A stretch of 64,000 nt of DNA, from positions 66,661-130,660 of the forward strand of contig CBDBND010000019.1 in NCBI GenBank assembly GCA_965207985.1, written 5' to 3'. Position numbers and translations under genes: made by a program. Shown one piece after another: positions 36,103-45,302 of the stretch (the first letter of the stretch is position 1; each line of letters starts with the position of its first letter). The notes below the pieces were generated by a model. It searched no databases, was not told where the DNA came from, and was given only the letters and a program-made list of their open reading frames with translations. Source of the stretch: CBDBND01 sp965207985. Its GTDB lineage: Bacteria; Pseudomonadota; Alphaproteobacteria; Rhodospirillales; Rhodospirillaceae.

Positions 36103-37028
36103 GCCGGCCGGAGCGCAAGGCGATGGTGCGCCGCGACGTTTCCGGTCTCAGCTTGAGCCGTCAATGCGAGATACTGTCGATCAGCCGATCATCTCTCTAT
36201 TACAGGCTGCGGGGCGAGAGCCCGGCCAACCTGGCGCTGATGCGGCGCATCGACGAGTTGTTCCTTAAACATCCGTTCTATGGGTCCCGTCAGATGGCCC
36301 GTCATTTGCGCCGCGAGGGGGGTGTCGTCGGCCGTCACCGGGTTCGGCGCCTCATGCGCCTGATGGGGCTGGAGGCGATCTACCGGGCGCCGAAGACGAG
36401 CACGCCCCATCCCGAACACCGGGTCTATCCGTACCGTCTCAAGGGCCTCGCCATCGAGCGCCCCGACCATGTCTGGTGCGCCGACATCACCTACATCCCG
36501 CTCAGGCGCGGCTTCCTTTATCTGGTCGCGGTGATGGACTGGGCGAGCCGCCGGGTCCTGGCCTGGCGGCTGTCGAACACCATGGATGCCCGGTTCTGCG
36601 TCGAGGCCTTGAATGAGGCGCTCGACACCTCCGGCAGGCCGGAGATCTTCAACACCGACCAGGGCAGCCAGTTCACCAGCTTCGAGGTCACCGGCCGCCT
36701 CAAGGAGGCCGGGATCACGATCTCCATGGACGGGCGCGGCCGGTGCATGGACAACATCTTCATTGAGCGACTGTGGCGCTCTCTCAAGTACGAGGCGGTT
36801 CACCTGCACGAGCTGACCGACGGCTTCCACGCCGAGAGGGTCATCGGCGAATGGATCGGGTTCTACAACACCGAGCGGCCCCATTCGTCGCTCGGAGGCA
36901 AAACGCCGGCGGAAGCCTACGCGGCGGGGCAGCCTGTGGATATGTTGGACAAGACTACCGCCTTGCCCACATCCCCACAGGCCCAACAACAGAAATCAAA
37001 TATGATAAACAGGATTCTGACGGCATGA
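36099..37028 (+). CDS. IS3-family transposase OrfB (IS-D copy 1)
   Basis: 309 residues, complete integrase core: VWCADITYIPLRRGFLYLVAVMD, FNTDQGSQFTSFEV and DNIFIERLWRSLKYEAVHL. The two IS-D copies differ by one residue near the end (ILTA here, ILAA at 63793). Confidence 0.93.
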   Translation: MSRPERKAMVRRDVSGLSLSRQCEILSISRSSLYYRLRGESPANLALMRRIDELFLKHPFYGSRQMARHLRREGGVVGRHRVRRLMRLMGLEAIYRAPKTSTPHPEHRVYPYRLKGLAIERPDHVWCADITYIPLRRGFLYLVAVMDWASRRVLAWRLSNTMDARFCVEALNEALDTSGRPEIFNTDQGSQFTSFEVTGRLKEAGITISMDGRGRCMDNIFIERLWRSLKYEAVHLHELTDGFHAERVIGEWIGFYNTERPHSSLGGKTPAEAYAAGQPVDMLDKTTALPTSPQAQQQKSNMINRILTA

Positions 37029-37059
37029 TCAGACAGCGGAATACACCTTAGATAAGCCG

Positions 37060-37368
37060 TCAGACTGTCCAAACTAGTGGGACCACCTCAGGCCGACACA
37101 AGCTATCGGGTCCGGTCCACTTTGCACTATTCCACTTTGATACGTTCCAAACAGCCGATTCGGTTGGTTCTTTCACACGGACAAATTTCTTGAATACCCG
37201 TTTCAGTTCTTTCCTTTTATCTGGACAAGCTGTCGCCATGATCTCGTCTTCTTGAATGTGTGTCGCTGATACTTCAACACATTCCGTCAATAATTCGACG
37301 GATACCTCTTCTTCAACGATCCGATTGAATATGACAGTGTCGAACATGCACTTGATGGGTTCTTTCAT
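37060..37368 (-). pseudogene. PIN-domain-like protein, C-terminus cut by IS-D
   Basis: Start taken at 37368 (MKEPIKCMFDTVIFNRIVEE). The start resembles the first Asp strand of PIN-fold nucleases (MFDTNIFN in relatives), followed by VSATHIQEDEIMATACPDKRKELKRVF and PTESAVWNVSKWNSAKW. This pattern occurs in chromosomal PIN-like proteins. After about residue 92 (GPDSLCR) the frame enters the IS-D end and stops at 37060, so the last part of the fold with the final acidic residue is missing. No antitoxin-like gene is visible beside it. Confidence 0.6.
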
Positions 37369-37477
37369 TGGGCATACCCCACTTGAAATCTGCTGCGAGT
37401 GGTGACTCAGTGGTGACTCAGCGTTTTTTGGGTAGCTCACACATTCTCGAAAATCCACTCTAACTCATTGATTTAAT

Positions 37478-37564
37478 TGGCGGAGGGAGGGGGACTCGAA
37501 CCCCCGGGACCCTATCGAGTCCACGGATTAGCAATCCGCTGCATTACCACTCTGCCATCCCTCC
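37478..37564 (-). tRNA. tRNA-Ser (anticodon GCU)
   Basis: Read on the minus strand: acceptor GGAGGGA pairs with TCCCTCC, discriminator G, and CCA is encoded (37478-37480). D-arm GCAGAGTGGTAATGCAGC, anticodon stem/loop GGATTGCTAATCC with anticodon GCT, a long class II variable arm (GGACTCGATAGGGTCC), and T-arm GGGGGTTCGAGTCCCCC. 87 nt including CCA. Not interrupted. It stands in a small island between two inverted IS-D ends. Confidence 0.95.
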
Positions 37565-37720
37565 GCAGAAATGAGCGGGCGTGGAACATGAAAAGTTACG
37601 TTCCTGTTGTCAAGCAGCCCAATGACGCGTAAAAAAGGCAGAATTAGGAGTGAATCCTATAAATTAATCAAAGAGTTATTGGGGCGCGCCGCTTGAGATG
37701 ATCAGTCAAGAGGCTTTGTC

Positions 37721-37986
37721 ATGCGCCCTACACACACCGCTCCACGCAGTCCCAAACCTTTGCCTTTGAAGATTAAGCAGATTACGCCGGCCCTTTCAGC
37801 GGTCACGTTTTTGCTCTCTCTTGTGATTTGGACCGACGCTACAGCCGTCGATCTGGAAGAAGGTCTGTCTGGTGAAGTGAATATCGGTGGATCGGTCGCC
37901 ACCGGCAATACGGACACAGCACGCCTCGATGCCGAAATGAAAGCCCGCTTCAAGACGGGACGTCTTGAAGACAACTATCGTCTCCT
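37721..37986 (+). pseudogene. DUF481 outer-membrane protein (YdiY-like), 3' end removed by IS-D
   Basis: About 89 codons remain: basic N-terminus, signal helix ITPALSAVTFLLSLVIWTDATA, then GLSGEVNIGGSVATGNTDTA, the start of the DUF481 beta-barrel, where GNTDT is diagnostic. At 37987 the inverted IS-D fragment begins and the coding ends after about 10 foreign residues. A normal DUF481 protein has about 250 residues, so it is non-functional. Confidence 0.75.
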
Positions 37987-38147
37987 TGAGGTGGTCCCAC
38001 TAGTTTGGACAGTCTGACGGCTTATCTAAGGTGTATTCCGCTTTCTGATCATGCCGTCAGAATCCTGTTTATCATATTTGATTGCTGTTGTTGGGCCTGT
38101 GGGGATGTGGGCAAGGCGGTAGTCGTGTCCAACATATCCACAGGCTG
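37987..38147 (-). mobile_element. IS-D 3'-end fragment (161 bp), inverted
   Basis: Begins with the right terminal repeat TGAGGTGGTCCCACTAG and continues identically to the end of the IS-D OrfB region, then stops at CAGGCTG where IS-E sequence starts with 1-2 bp of microhomology. It faces IS-D copy 1 in opposite orientation across 37091-37986. Confidence 0.9.
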
Positions 38148-38709
38148 ACCGTCTTGCTCCGAACACCCGCATCAACTGTGGCCCGCAGAATTTTCTCGCA
38201 CCCTGAATGGCCAATGCGCCGTCTGAAACGCGACATGCTGCTGGGATCAATCGGCGGGTGATGCTGAAAATACACCTCGCCGCAAAAATGCTGCCAGTAA
38301 GGGTTCTCCACCCAGCGCATCACCACCTGGTCATCGGACAGACCATACACGTGCTTGAGATATTGAAGCCCCACCATCAGCCGCGTCGCTTTGGCCGGGC
38401 AGCCGTTGTCAGGGCAATACAAGACACCAAACGCCTCATCAAAACCCTGCCAATCGATCAACTCGGTGAGCCGATAAAGTTCGTGCCGTTGATCGAGAAT
38501 GTTCTCAAGCGCGGTGCGGAAGAGATCTAAAGAAGGGACGTCATTGGCTGATGTGGGGCGGCTGATGTGGGGCGCATTTTTTGATCCGGAAATTGCAAGG
38601 AACCGGCCTTGCAGTATAGAAAATCCGGCGATTCCGAACCACCATTGCCAACAAAATTGATCCGCAATAACAGTCTATTACAGAGAATCTCCGCGTCTTT
38701 CAGGATCGA
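38148..38709 (-). mobile_element. IS-E 5' fragment (562 bp)
   Basis: Identical to the first 562 bp of IS-E (left end TCGATCCTGAAAGACG read on the minus strand), encoding the first about 105 transposase residues, and truncated at the IS-D fragment. A full IS-E copy inserted into its flanking CTAG, giving a tandem pair. Confidence 0.9.
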
Positions 38710-38713
38710 CTAG

Positions 38714-40301
38714 CTAGTCGATCCTGAAGAACCCGTTTTTCATACCACTACGAGCGTTAGATGTGTGCTGTTAGGTTCAGTCTGCCACGCCATCCGTCGC
38801 TTCCATCGGATGATTGACGCCGCAAGACGCGTTCCATGCAATCCGATCATGTCCCGGAGCAACGTAGCGCCCAAAATGCGGGCGCAATAAATTCTGAGCC
38901 GCTTCAGGATCAGTCTTAGGTTATGGCCGGCACAGGCCAGTGCCACATTCATGCGATCACCTTCAGTACCCTTGAGGTAATTGCGTCCCAACAGTCCATC
39001 CGATTTCAGATGGCCGATAACCGGTTCAATCGCCTGACGCCGTTTCAGTGACCGTTTCAGCCGTTGTGTTTTTATGCCACGCCGTTGACCCGAGATGTAC
39101 ACCCTTGATGCTTCCTCGCCATGGCCACGGTAGCCACGATCCACAAACACTTCTTCAACCACACAGCCTGTCAAACGGCGCACCTGCTCCAACGCTGTTG
39201 GCAATGTATGCCCATCAAAGGGATTCCCCGGCAACGCCATGCCGCCAACGATAAAGTTGCTCCTGTTTGTCGTTGCAATACTGGCCTTGACACCAAACTC
39301 ATAACGCTTGTGGGCCTTGCCCTTGCCGATGCACTCCACCTCCGGGGCATGCAGGCTATACAGTTTGTTGCGATCCATCTTCTGTTGACTGAGCAGCCGC
39401 CTGGCCAGCGCCAACTCCCCGGCAAAAATCGCCTGCAACCCCTTATGGCCCGCGATCTTGCGCTCCGTGTCACGCACCACCCGGCCCAGATAGGTCTTGA
39501 GCTTCTTAATCTGACCACCCATGCGCCTCATCTGCCGGACGTGACCATAACGGTTGGCCCGCAACAGCGCCTCAGGGCCCTTACGGGCGTAGCTCTGCCG
39601 CAACACCACACCGTGTGTGTGGCACAGCTTGACAAGACGCACACGCGAACGGTTCAGCAATTTGCTGTCGGTGGGAAAGGCCACCGCCTTCTCCTGCACC
39701 GTGGTATCCACCGTCACACGCTTGAAGTCGTCGGGTTTGACCGTCTTGCTCCGAACACCCGCATCAACTGTGGCCCGCAGAATTTTCTCGCACCCTGAAT
39801 GGCCAATGCGCCGTCTGAAACGCGACATGCTGCTGGGATCAATCGGCGGGTGATGCTGAAAATACACCTCGCCGCAAAAATGCTGCCAGTAAGGGTTCTC
39901 CACCCAGCGCATCACCACCTGGTCATCGGACAGACCATACACGTGCTTGAGATATTGAAGCCCCACCATCAGCCGCGTCGCTTTGGCCGGGCAGCCGTTG
40001 TCAGGGCAATACAAGACACCAAACGCCTCATCAAAACCCTGCCAATCGATCAACTCGGTGAGCCGATAAAGTTCGTGCCGTTGATCGAGAATGTTCTCAA
40101 GCGCGGTGCGGAAGAGATCTAAAGAAGGGACGTCATTGGCTGATGTGGGGCGGCTGATGTGGGGCGCATTTTTTGATCCGGAAATTGCAAGGAACCGGCC
40201 TTGCAGTATAGAAAATCCGGCGATTCCGAACCACCATTGCCAACAAAATTGATCCGCAATAACAGTCTATTACAGAGAATCTCCGCGTCTTTCAGGATCG
40301 A
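38714..40301 (-). mobile_element. IS-E copy 1 (1588 bp, IS5/IS1182-like)
   Basis: 5' end TCGATCCTGAAAG at the high coordinate, 3' end GGATCGACTAG at the low one. Flanks are CTAG (38710-38713) and CTAA (40302-40305; TTAG on the element's strand), which do not match each other. After the inversion described in the findings each half matches its partner from copy 2. Confidence 0.92.
38740..40053 (-). CDS. IS-E transposase (copy 1, about 437+ aa)
   Basis: DUF772/InsH-type N-terminus (FDEAFGVLYCPDNGCPAKAT, LMVGLQYLKHVYGLSDDQVV, ENPYWQHFCGEVYFQHHPPIDPSSMSRFR) and a DDE core: VDTTVQEKAVAFPTDSKLL, EVFVDRGYRGHG and RRQAIEPVIGHLKSDG. An open frame continues upstream of 40053 (SLDLFRTALENILDQRHELY), so the true start may be earlier, with a non-ATG codon. 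Identical in sequence to copy 2. Confidence 0.9.
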   Translation of the reverse strand: MIDWQGFDEAFGVLYCPDNGCPAKATRLMVGLQYLKHVYGLSDDQVVMRWVENPYWQHFCGEVYFQHHPPIDPSSMSRFRRRIGHSGCEKILRATVDAGVRSKTVKPDDFKRVTVDTTVQEKAVAFPTDSKLLNRSRVRLVKLCHTHGVVLRQSYARKGPEALLRANRYGHVRQMRRMGGQIKKLKTYLGRVVRDTERKIAGHKGLQAIFAGELALARRLLSQQKMDRNKLYSLHAPEVECIGKGKAHKRYEFGVKASIATTNRSNFIVGGMALPGNPFDGHTLPTALEQVRRLTGCVVEEVFVDRGYRGHGEEASRVYISGQRRGIKTQRLKRSLKRRQAIEPVIGHLKSDGLLGRNYLKGTEGDRMNVALACAGHNLRLILKRLRIYCARILGATLLRDMIGLHGTRLAASIIRWKRRMAWQTEPNSTHLTLVVV

Positions 40302-41483
40302 CTAACTGGGCCGGAGCAGAAGCATTCCTAATGGAGGCCTCTCAGGCAGCAAGTTGCTGCCACTCGACGAGGGCAGCGGCTCGAGCTTGTTTGAAAATAT
40401 CGCGACGGTTGAGATGACGTTGGTGGTTGAAGTGGTTGTAGATCGAGGCATGGACGGAAGCGAACTTCTGCAGGGTCTTGATGTCTCTGAACCGAGCCAT
40501 TGCCCCTTCCCGTCGTCGGAAGGGCTGGCGTGAATTTTCGGCCCGCTTGTTGAGCCAACGCTCGATCTCTTGGCGGCTCTCGTTGCCGATCACCTTCATC
40601 GCAGCCCTGTATGACTTTAGCCTGTCCGTAACGATCGTGGCCGGCCGACCATAACGCTTCATCGCACGTCTTAGAGCCTGACCGAAAAAGAATTGAGTGG
40701 AATCAGTCCCTTGTGATTCCCTTGTTGTGTTCGCCAGCAAGGAGGATAACAAGATGTGGACTGACGCCACTCGTGAGAAATATGAGCGCGAGGCGCACCG
40801 CTACGCAAGCGATCTGAGCGATACCGAATGGTGCGTGATCGAACCCCATATGCCGCCCGCAAGGGCTCTGGGCCGCCCGCGCAAGACGGATATGCGGGAA
40901 GTGATGACCGCGATCCTGTACATGGCCCGCAGCGGCTGCCAGTGGCGCATGCTGCCCGGCGAGTTTCCGCCGCGCAGCTCGGTTCAGTACTATTTCTACA
41001 AGTGGCGCGACGACGGGACGTGGCAGGAGGTCAACCGGGCGCTTCTGGCGCGCACCCGCGAGGCCGAGGGGCGGGCCGCTGCCGCGACTGCCGGGGTGAT
41101 CGACAGCCAGTCGGTGAAGACCACGGAAAGCGGAGGCACGCCATAGATAGTGTGTCTCACCGTTGATCCGGACAAACACCTCATCAAGATGCCAGCGCCA
41201 GTTTGACCAATTGCGTCGATCTATCCGCCTCTTCCGGACCTCGGCGGCAAACAATGGGCCAAAGCGGTTCCACCAATACCTTACCGTTTCATAACTGATA
41301 TCAATGCCCCGTTCGTGGAGGAGGTCTTCGATCTGGCACAGAGAGAGTGGAAATCGCACATACAGCATCACAACGCTGCGAATGACCTCGGGCGAGCTAT
41401 TGAAGTAACGAAAGGGATTGTGCATCGCCAAAGGCTAAGAGACCTTACTTCCTGGCTCAAGCCAATTTAGTCTGACAGTGCCC
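40302..41483 (-). mobile_element. IS6-family element, split by inversion and interrupted by an IS-A fragment
   Basis: Left end GGGCACTGTCAGACTAA (reverse strand, ending 41483). Transposase N-terminal half 41425-41137: MHNPFRYFNSSPEVIRSVVM, VRYWWNRFGPLFAAEVRKR and WHLDEVFVRINGETHYLWRA with the first DDE Asp. C-terminal half 40673-40342: MKRYGRPATIVTDRLKSYRA, RAENSRQPFRRREGAM, and FASVHASIYNHFN. About 25 residues between the halves are missing along with the right part of IS-A. The distal IS6 end (TTAGTCTGACAATGCCC) now lies 7.5 kb away at 47785-47801. Confidence 0.85.
40674..41136 (+). mobile_element. IS-A copy 2, 5' half only (463 bp)
   Basis: Identical to IS-A copy 1 from the left repeat GAGCCTGACCG through the codons for SVKTTESGG, then stops abruptly at IS6 sequence. 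Encodes only the first about 127 residues of the transposase from the ATG at 40754. Confidence 0.9.
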
Positions 41484-41831
41484 ATGCGCGTCAACCGGCC
41501 AAGGCCGCGTCGATTGTGTTTGCAAGCCCGGATAATTCCCGATCTCTCGTGCCGTTGATTCCGATAAGTCAATCAACTGTGCCAGCATATCCCAGAAACC
41601 ATACTGTTCACCTTGTGACATTGTCGGCCGAACGGTACGGTTGAGCGAAGCCAGAGCGCGCTAAAACTGCCCCGCCGGACAGATCATGAGTTTTTGAAGA
41701 CACCGACGTACGGGTTGTGCCGGGCCTTGCCGTAGACAATTGGCGTCATCGCCGATCAGCCGGAAAGCGCTTTTGGCGCCTCGCTGGGTTCGGTAATGAA
41801 GTCTCTGGCTGGCGATGGTAGGGTGTCTGTC
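41484..41831. other. 348-bp spacer with one possible gene fragment
   Basis: On the minus strand a clean open stretch beginning MSQGEQYGFWDMLAQLIDLSE at 41621 runs into the IS6 left end and stops at 41457; it may be an N-terminal gene piece cut by IS6. Nothing else is recognised. The promoter of the FAD oxidoreductase should lie in the right part. Confidence 0.3.
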
Positions 41832-43214
41832 ATGAGTAAGGCAAAGCGGGCAGCCGCGCCGAGAAGGGTCGCCATCATAGGCGGGGGCGTTTCGGGCCTG
41901 GGTGTGGCTTGGGTACTGGACCGTCACCCTGACCGGTTCGATTTCCGGCTGTTCGAAGCGCAGGACCGGCTCGGCGGCAACGCCATGACGGTTGACATGC
42001 CCCAGAACGACGGCACGAAGATTCCGTTCGACATTTCCGTCACCGCCTGCATTCCCTCTGTCTACCACCACATCCTCTTGTTCATGGAGCAGCACGGGAT
42101 TGACTTGGTCGATACGCGGTTCAGCTACAGCGTGCGGTATCGAGGCGGCATCTACGCGCACGACTTCGATTCCGATATAGGGCGTGAACTGCGGCCGGAA
42201 ATCGTTAAGTTCCAGAGGCTCCTGCAGCGCCTGAAGTGGTTTGGCTGGCTCAACCGTACGCGGTCGAAGCTGTTGAATGCGCTCAACCCGTTCAACTACG
42301 TCAGCATGGGCACGGTGCTCAATTTCGGCCGCTTCTCGGGCGATTTCCGCTACAAGGTTTTGAAGCCGATGTTCGTCAACTTCCTGATGGCGACCAACGT
42401 GTTCGACATGCCGGCGTCGCTGTTCGCGCGCTACCTGGAGTTTTTCGACGTTGAGAAGGCGACGCCGATGCTGACCTGGAACGGCGGCACGCGGCGCATC
42501 TACGAGGAAATGTCGGCGGGCTTCCAGGATAAGATCCATCTCGGCCGTCCGGTGCGGAAGGTTTATCGGTGCCCGTCTGAGGTTGTCGTCGAGGACGAGG
42601 ACGGAAACACCGAGACGTTTGACGATGTCGTCTTCGCCTGTAACGCGAACCAGACGCTGATGATGTTGGACCAACCGACCCTGCTGGAGGGCTGGCTGCT
42701 GTCGTCGATCCGCTACGAGAGCGAGCTCCACAACCACGCCATTGTCCATTGGGACGACTCAGTGCTGCCGGACAACGTGGTCAGGCCGCTGGACACGCGC
42801 AGCAACCACATCGAGCAGTACGGCGCCCGGCCCGACAATTATGAGATCACCTATATCATGCACAACCAGCAGCCCTGGGCGAAAGGCTCGGACAAGCCAT
42901 GTCTGGTGACTTACAACCCGGTCACCAAGATCGACGAGGCGAAGATCGTCCTGCGGCACTGGTTCCAGCACATCGTCCACGATGTGCGCCACGTCGCCTT
43001 GCTGGTCCACCTGTTCCGCTTCATCCAGGGCAGGCGGCGGAGTTGGCATTGCGGCGCCCACACGCTGATCAACGCGCAGGAGACGTGCCTCGTCACCGGC
43101 CTCGTCACCGCGCGGCAGTTAGGGGCAGACTATCCCTTCGAGGATTCAGAAGCACGCAAGTGGTTCAACTTCTACGGCCGCATAATGTACGGGTGGCGCC
43201 TTAGGAAGGCGTGA
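41832..43214 (+). CDS. NAD(P)/FAD-dependent oxidoreductase (amine-oxidase fold)
   Basis: Start at 41832 (MSKAKRAAAPRRVAIIGGG). Motif VAIIGGGVSGLGVAWVL binds the FAD ADP moiety; FEAQDRLGGNAMTVDM is the second strand motif. 460 residues with the general shape of COG2907-type NAD/FAD-binding proteins, often found beside cyclopropane-fatty-acid synthase genes, but none is present here. C-terminal WHCGAHTLINAQETCLVTGL is the usual flavin-closing segment. The gene is GC-rich (many GGC, CGC and ACG codons) compared with its flanks and sits alone among mobile elements inside the inverted segment, so it may be acquired. Intact. Confidence 0.8.
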   Translation: MSKAKRAAAPRRVAIIGGGVSGLGVAWVLDRHPDRFDFRLFEAQDRLGGNAMTVDMPQNDGTKIPFDISVTACIPSVYHHILLFMEQHGIDLVDTRFSYSVRYRGGIYAHDFDSDIGRELRPEIVKFQRLLQRLKWFGWLNRTRSKLLNALNPFNYVSMGTVLNFGRFSGDFRYKVLKPMFVNFLMATNVFDMPASLFARYLEFFDVEKATPMLTWNGGTRRIYEEMSAGFQDKIHLGRPVRKVYRCPSEVVVEDEDGNTETFDDVVFACNANQTLMMLDQPTLLEGWLLSSIRYESELHNHAIVHWDDSVLPDNVVRPLDTRSNHIEQYGARPDNYEITYIMHNQQPWAKGSDKPCLVTYNPVTKIDEAKIVLRHWFQHIVHDVRHVALLVHLFRFIQGRRRSWHCGAHTLINAQETCLVTGLVTARQLGADYPFEDSEARKWFNFYGRIMYGWRLRKA

Positions 43215-44048
43215 ACGGCGGATCGTTATCAATGGTCGAAGACACCCGATCGCCGACAGCGCACCCGTTGGCGCCCACACCCTTATGACTGTCCACGTCA
43301 CCTTGCCGACGATGTGGACGTCCTCGGTAAGGCACTTGTAGCCGGCGTAATCGGCGTTGGCTGGCAGGAAGCAGTTCGCCGACCACCCGCAGCCCCCGCC
43401 GAGCGCGACCGCCCTGCTAGCACCTGGGATCACGATTTGCTGATACGTCAGTCTTTGAAGCGACGTTGATGGACCTATGTTTTGGTCCAGAGGAAGGGCT
43501 TGGCGTTTTCATTCTAGGCCTCGATGAAATGGTCGATGTGCTGGGCAGTTGGGCGACGGAGGAGAATGAGGCGCCGCGCAGGAACTGGCTTTCCTGGACA
43601 GAGCACCAGACCTCGACCTGCACCTCCCGAAAATCTTATCCATCGGTCTTCATGATCCAAACCGCTTAGTTGCGGATAAGGTGTTCGGAAATGACAGGGC
43701 TCAGACAGCCAGGAGCCAGTGTAGGATGGGCGCCAGGCCCATGCAGGCCAGGAGGCGTTTGGCGAGATGGCACCCAAACAAGCAAACGCGGTGATTGGCG
43801 TTCAGGTCACGACGGATGTGGCTCTCTACGATATCGGGGTGGCGGGACGATCTAAATGACTTGGTGTGGGAACCCGACCGTGACCGAGGAGGCGTAATCG
43901 TGGCGTGACCGGGGACGGGGTCGACGGCTTTCGGGCAGGAAGAACTCGGCATGGGACCGGTGAAGGTCTGCCCGCACCCAGGTTCGGCGATACGTCCTGC
44001 ACCAAGATGAGCGAGCAGGGGGTCAGTGGACTATTTGCGAGATATTAG
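43215..44048. other. 834-bp mostly non-coding stretch
   Basis: Apart from the IS630 remnant (43476-43640) I see no gene. Short open frames exist on both strands (for example about 83 codons minus, 43952-43701, ending LAKRLLACMGLAPILHWLL) but none has a recognised motif or ribosome site. Confidence 0.4.
43476..43640 (-). pseudogene. IS630-family transposase C-terminal remnant, frameshifted
   Basis: In one frame: VQVEVWCSVQESQFLRGASF then SSVAQL, matching the NQVEIWFSIL...GASFTSVEQL region of IS630 transposases that contains the catalytic Glu. In a second frame: AQHIDHFIEA, stop, NENAKPFLWTKT, matching the usual IDAFIEAYN...AKPFVWTK end. A one-base shift and a TAC-to-TAG change break it. Confidence 0.65.
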
Positions 44049-44880
44049 GGTGTGGACTCAATTGATCCAGCATCTTATGGCGAAGAGTTGGATCATTGCG
44101 AGGAAGTTTTTGGCTGATTTCTCGAAGCGCGTTGCTAATCGGCGCATGTCTTTCATCTTGCAGAAGAACCGCTCGACGATGGTCCTTTGGGCATAGAGGT
44201 TTGGATCGTGCGGGATAGGATGACGCGCGTTGCTCTTTGAAGGAATGACAGCCAGCGCTCCTTCATCGGCGATCTGCTGCCTGATTTTGGCGGTGCCATA
44301 GGCCTTATCAGCGACGATGGCGAGCGGGGCCTTTTCCCAATCCAGGAAAGAGCCCATGGCTTGGCTGTCATGGACCTGCCCGCCGGTGATGTCCAGCCGG
44401 AGCGGGCGGCCCTTGGCATCTACGGCCGCGTGAACCTTACTTGTGCGACCCGCGCGTGAGCGTCCAATACCTTCTGCCAAGCCCCCTTTTTTGACCCTGC
44501 CGCTGCGCGGTGAGCCTTGACGATGGAACTGTCAATGAAGATCAGACTGTCCTCGCACTGCTTGGCAAGAGCATCGAAAATGCCTTGCCATACACCCCGC
44601 TCACCCCATCGGGTGTAGCGGTTATAGACCGTGGTCCGCGGGCCGTAACGCTCCGGTAAGTCCCGCCATGGGGCACCCGTGCGCAGAATATAGAAGATAC
44701 CGTTCAAGACCTGACGGTCATCCTTACGCTGAGGACCGCGCCCCTGTTTGGGAAGAAGTGGGCCGATCACCGACCACTCCTCATCTGTCAAATCAAACCG
44801 TGCCACTCTTGCCTCCAATAAAAGAGGCTGTGAATCACACCTGCTTAGGTAAAATCAAGACATTGAATTGGGTTCACACC
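44049..44880 (-). mobile_element. IS5-family element (IS427-like, 832 bp)
   Basis: Inverted ends GGTGTGGACTCAATT (left) and GGTGTGAACCCAATT (right). Flanked by TTAG (44045-44048) and CTAG (44881-44884), both fitting the IS5 target YTAR but not identical, so either one flank mutated or a recombination occurred. Confidence 0.85.
44058..44818 (-). CDS. IS5-family transposase, two frames with programmed -1 shift
   Basis: First frame 44818-44420: FDLTDEEWSVIGPLLPKQGR, RTGAPWRDLPERYGP, LIFIDSSIVKAHRAAAGSKKG. Second frame 44480-44058: GIGRSRAGRTSKVHAAVDA, AIVADKAYGTAKIR, TIVERFFCKMKDMRRLATRF. They meet at an A6G5 run (44482-44492, minus strand), the usual slippery site of this group. About 250 residues; probably functional. 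Confidence 0.88.
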
Positions 44881-44884
44881 CTAG

Positions 44885-45302
44885 TCAGTAGGCGAAGATT
44901 AGTTGAGTGGGTAAAATTTTGTCACCACGAAAGAAGCGTAAACATTTGTAACATCGCATGTCCTTATTCGGTTGTTTTATGATACGGGGGTTCGTCCTAT
45001 ATAGGCGGTTTTGAATTAGGGGTGCTCCATGAGCAACGCCTCAAGCACGGCGGGCAAACCACGTTCGCCTTTTTCGAAGTTGTCATCGGAATGGACGTTC
45101 GAAAGATCACCACACCTTCGCGGCGGCTGGTGGCGGAGGCGGTGGTGAAATCAAGTTCTACAGGGTTATCCGTTGTAACGCCTGTTGTGTACGTTGTCTC
45201 GCGCTCAAACTGGACCGGCCGACCGTACGGCTTCGCTCCTTCCTTCTGGAGTGGGGCTGATTGAACAAAACCAACCTAACAGATGGAAGGAGTATACAGA
45301 GC
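44885..45302. other. 418-bp region without a confident gene
   Basis: An open frame of 80 codons (45022-45264, MLHEQRLKHGGQTTFAFFEV) has no recognised motif and only weak start context. An AGGAG ribosome site near 45288 belongs to the next gene. Nothing else is seen. Confidence 0.35.

Larger units (their letters stand above)
35755..37090 (+). mobile_element. IS-D copy 1 (IS3 family, 1336 bp), no target duplication
   Basis: Ends are TGAGGTGGTCCCGGAAAA (left) and TGAGGTGGTCCCACTAG (right, reverse strand). Flanks are GCCAA on the left and GGCCG on the right, which do not match, so this copy has been involved in a rearrangement after insertion. Another copy is at 62520 and a 3' fragment at 37987. 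Confidence 0.9.

Noticed and set aside
36189..36989. Minus-strand open frame opposite IS-D OrfB (also at 62954-63754)
   Set aside because: Repeats wherever IS-D occurs and has no known motif; a shadow of the transposase.
36099..37028. IS-D OrfA/OrfB overlap considered as a programmed -1 frameshift
   Set aside because: The overlap is ATGA with a proper start; no slippery A6G-type run was seen at the junction, so coupling is the simpler reading.
37060..37368. PIN protein as half of a toxin-antitoxin pair
   Set aside because: No antitoxin-like small gene adjoins it, and the gene is truncated by IS-D.
41661..42749. Long minus-strand open frame (362 codons) opposite the FAD oxidoreductase
   Set aside because: Low-complexity Arg/His/Glu-rich translation typical of an antisense shadow.
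43146..43433. Minus-strand ORF with several Cys (GGGCGWSANCFLPAN) after the FAD oxidoreductase
   Set aside because: It overlaps the end of the real gene, lacks a ribosome site and matches no known family.
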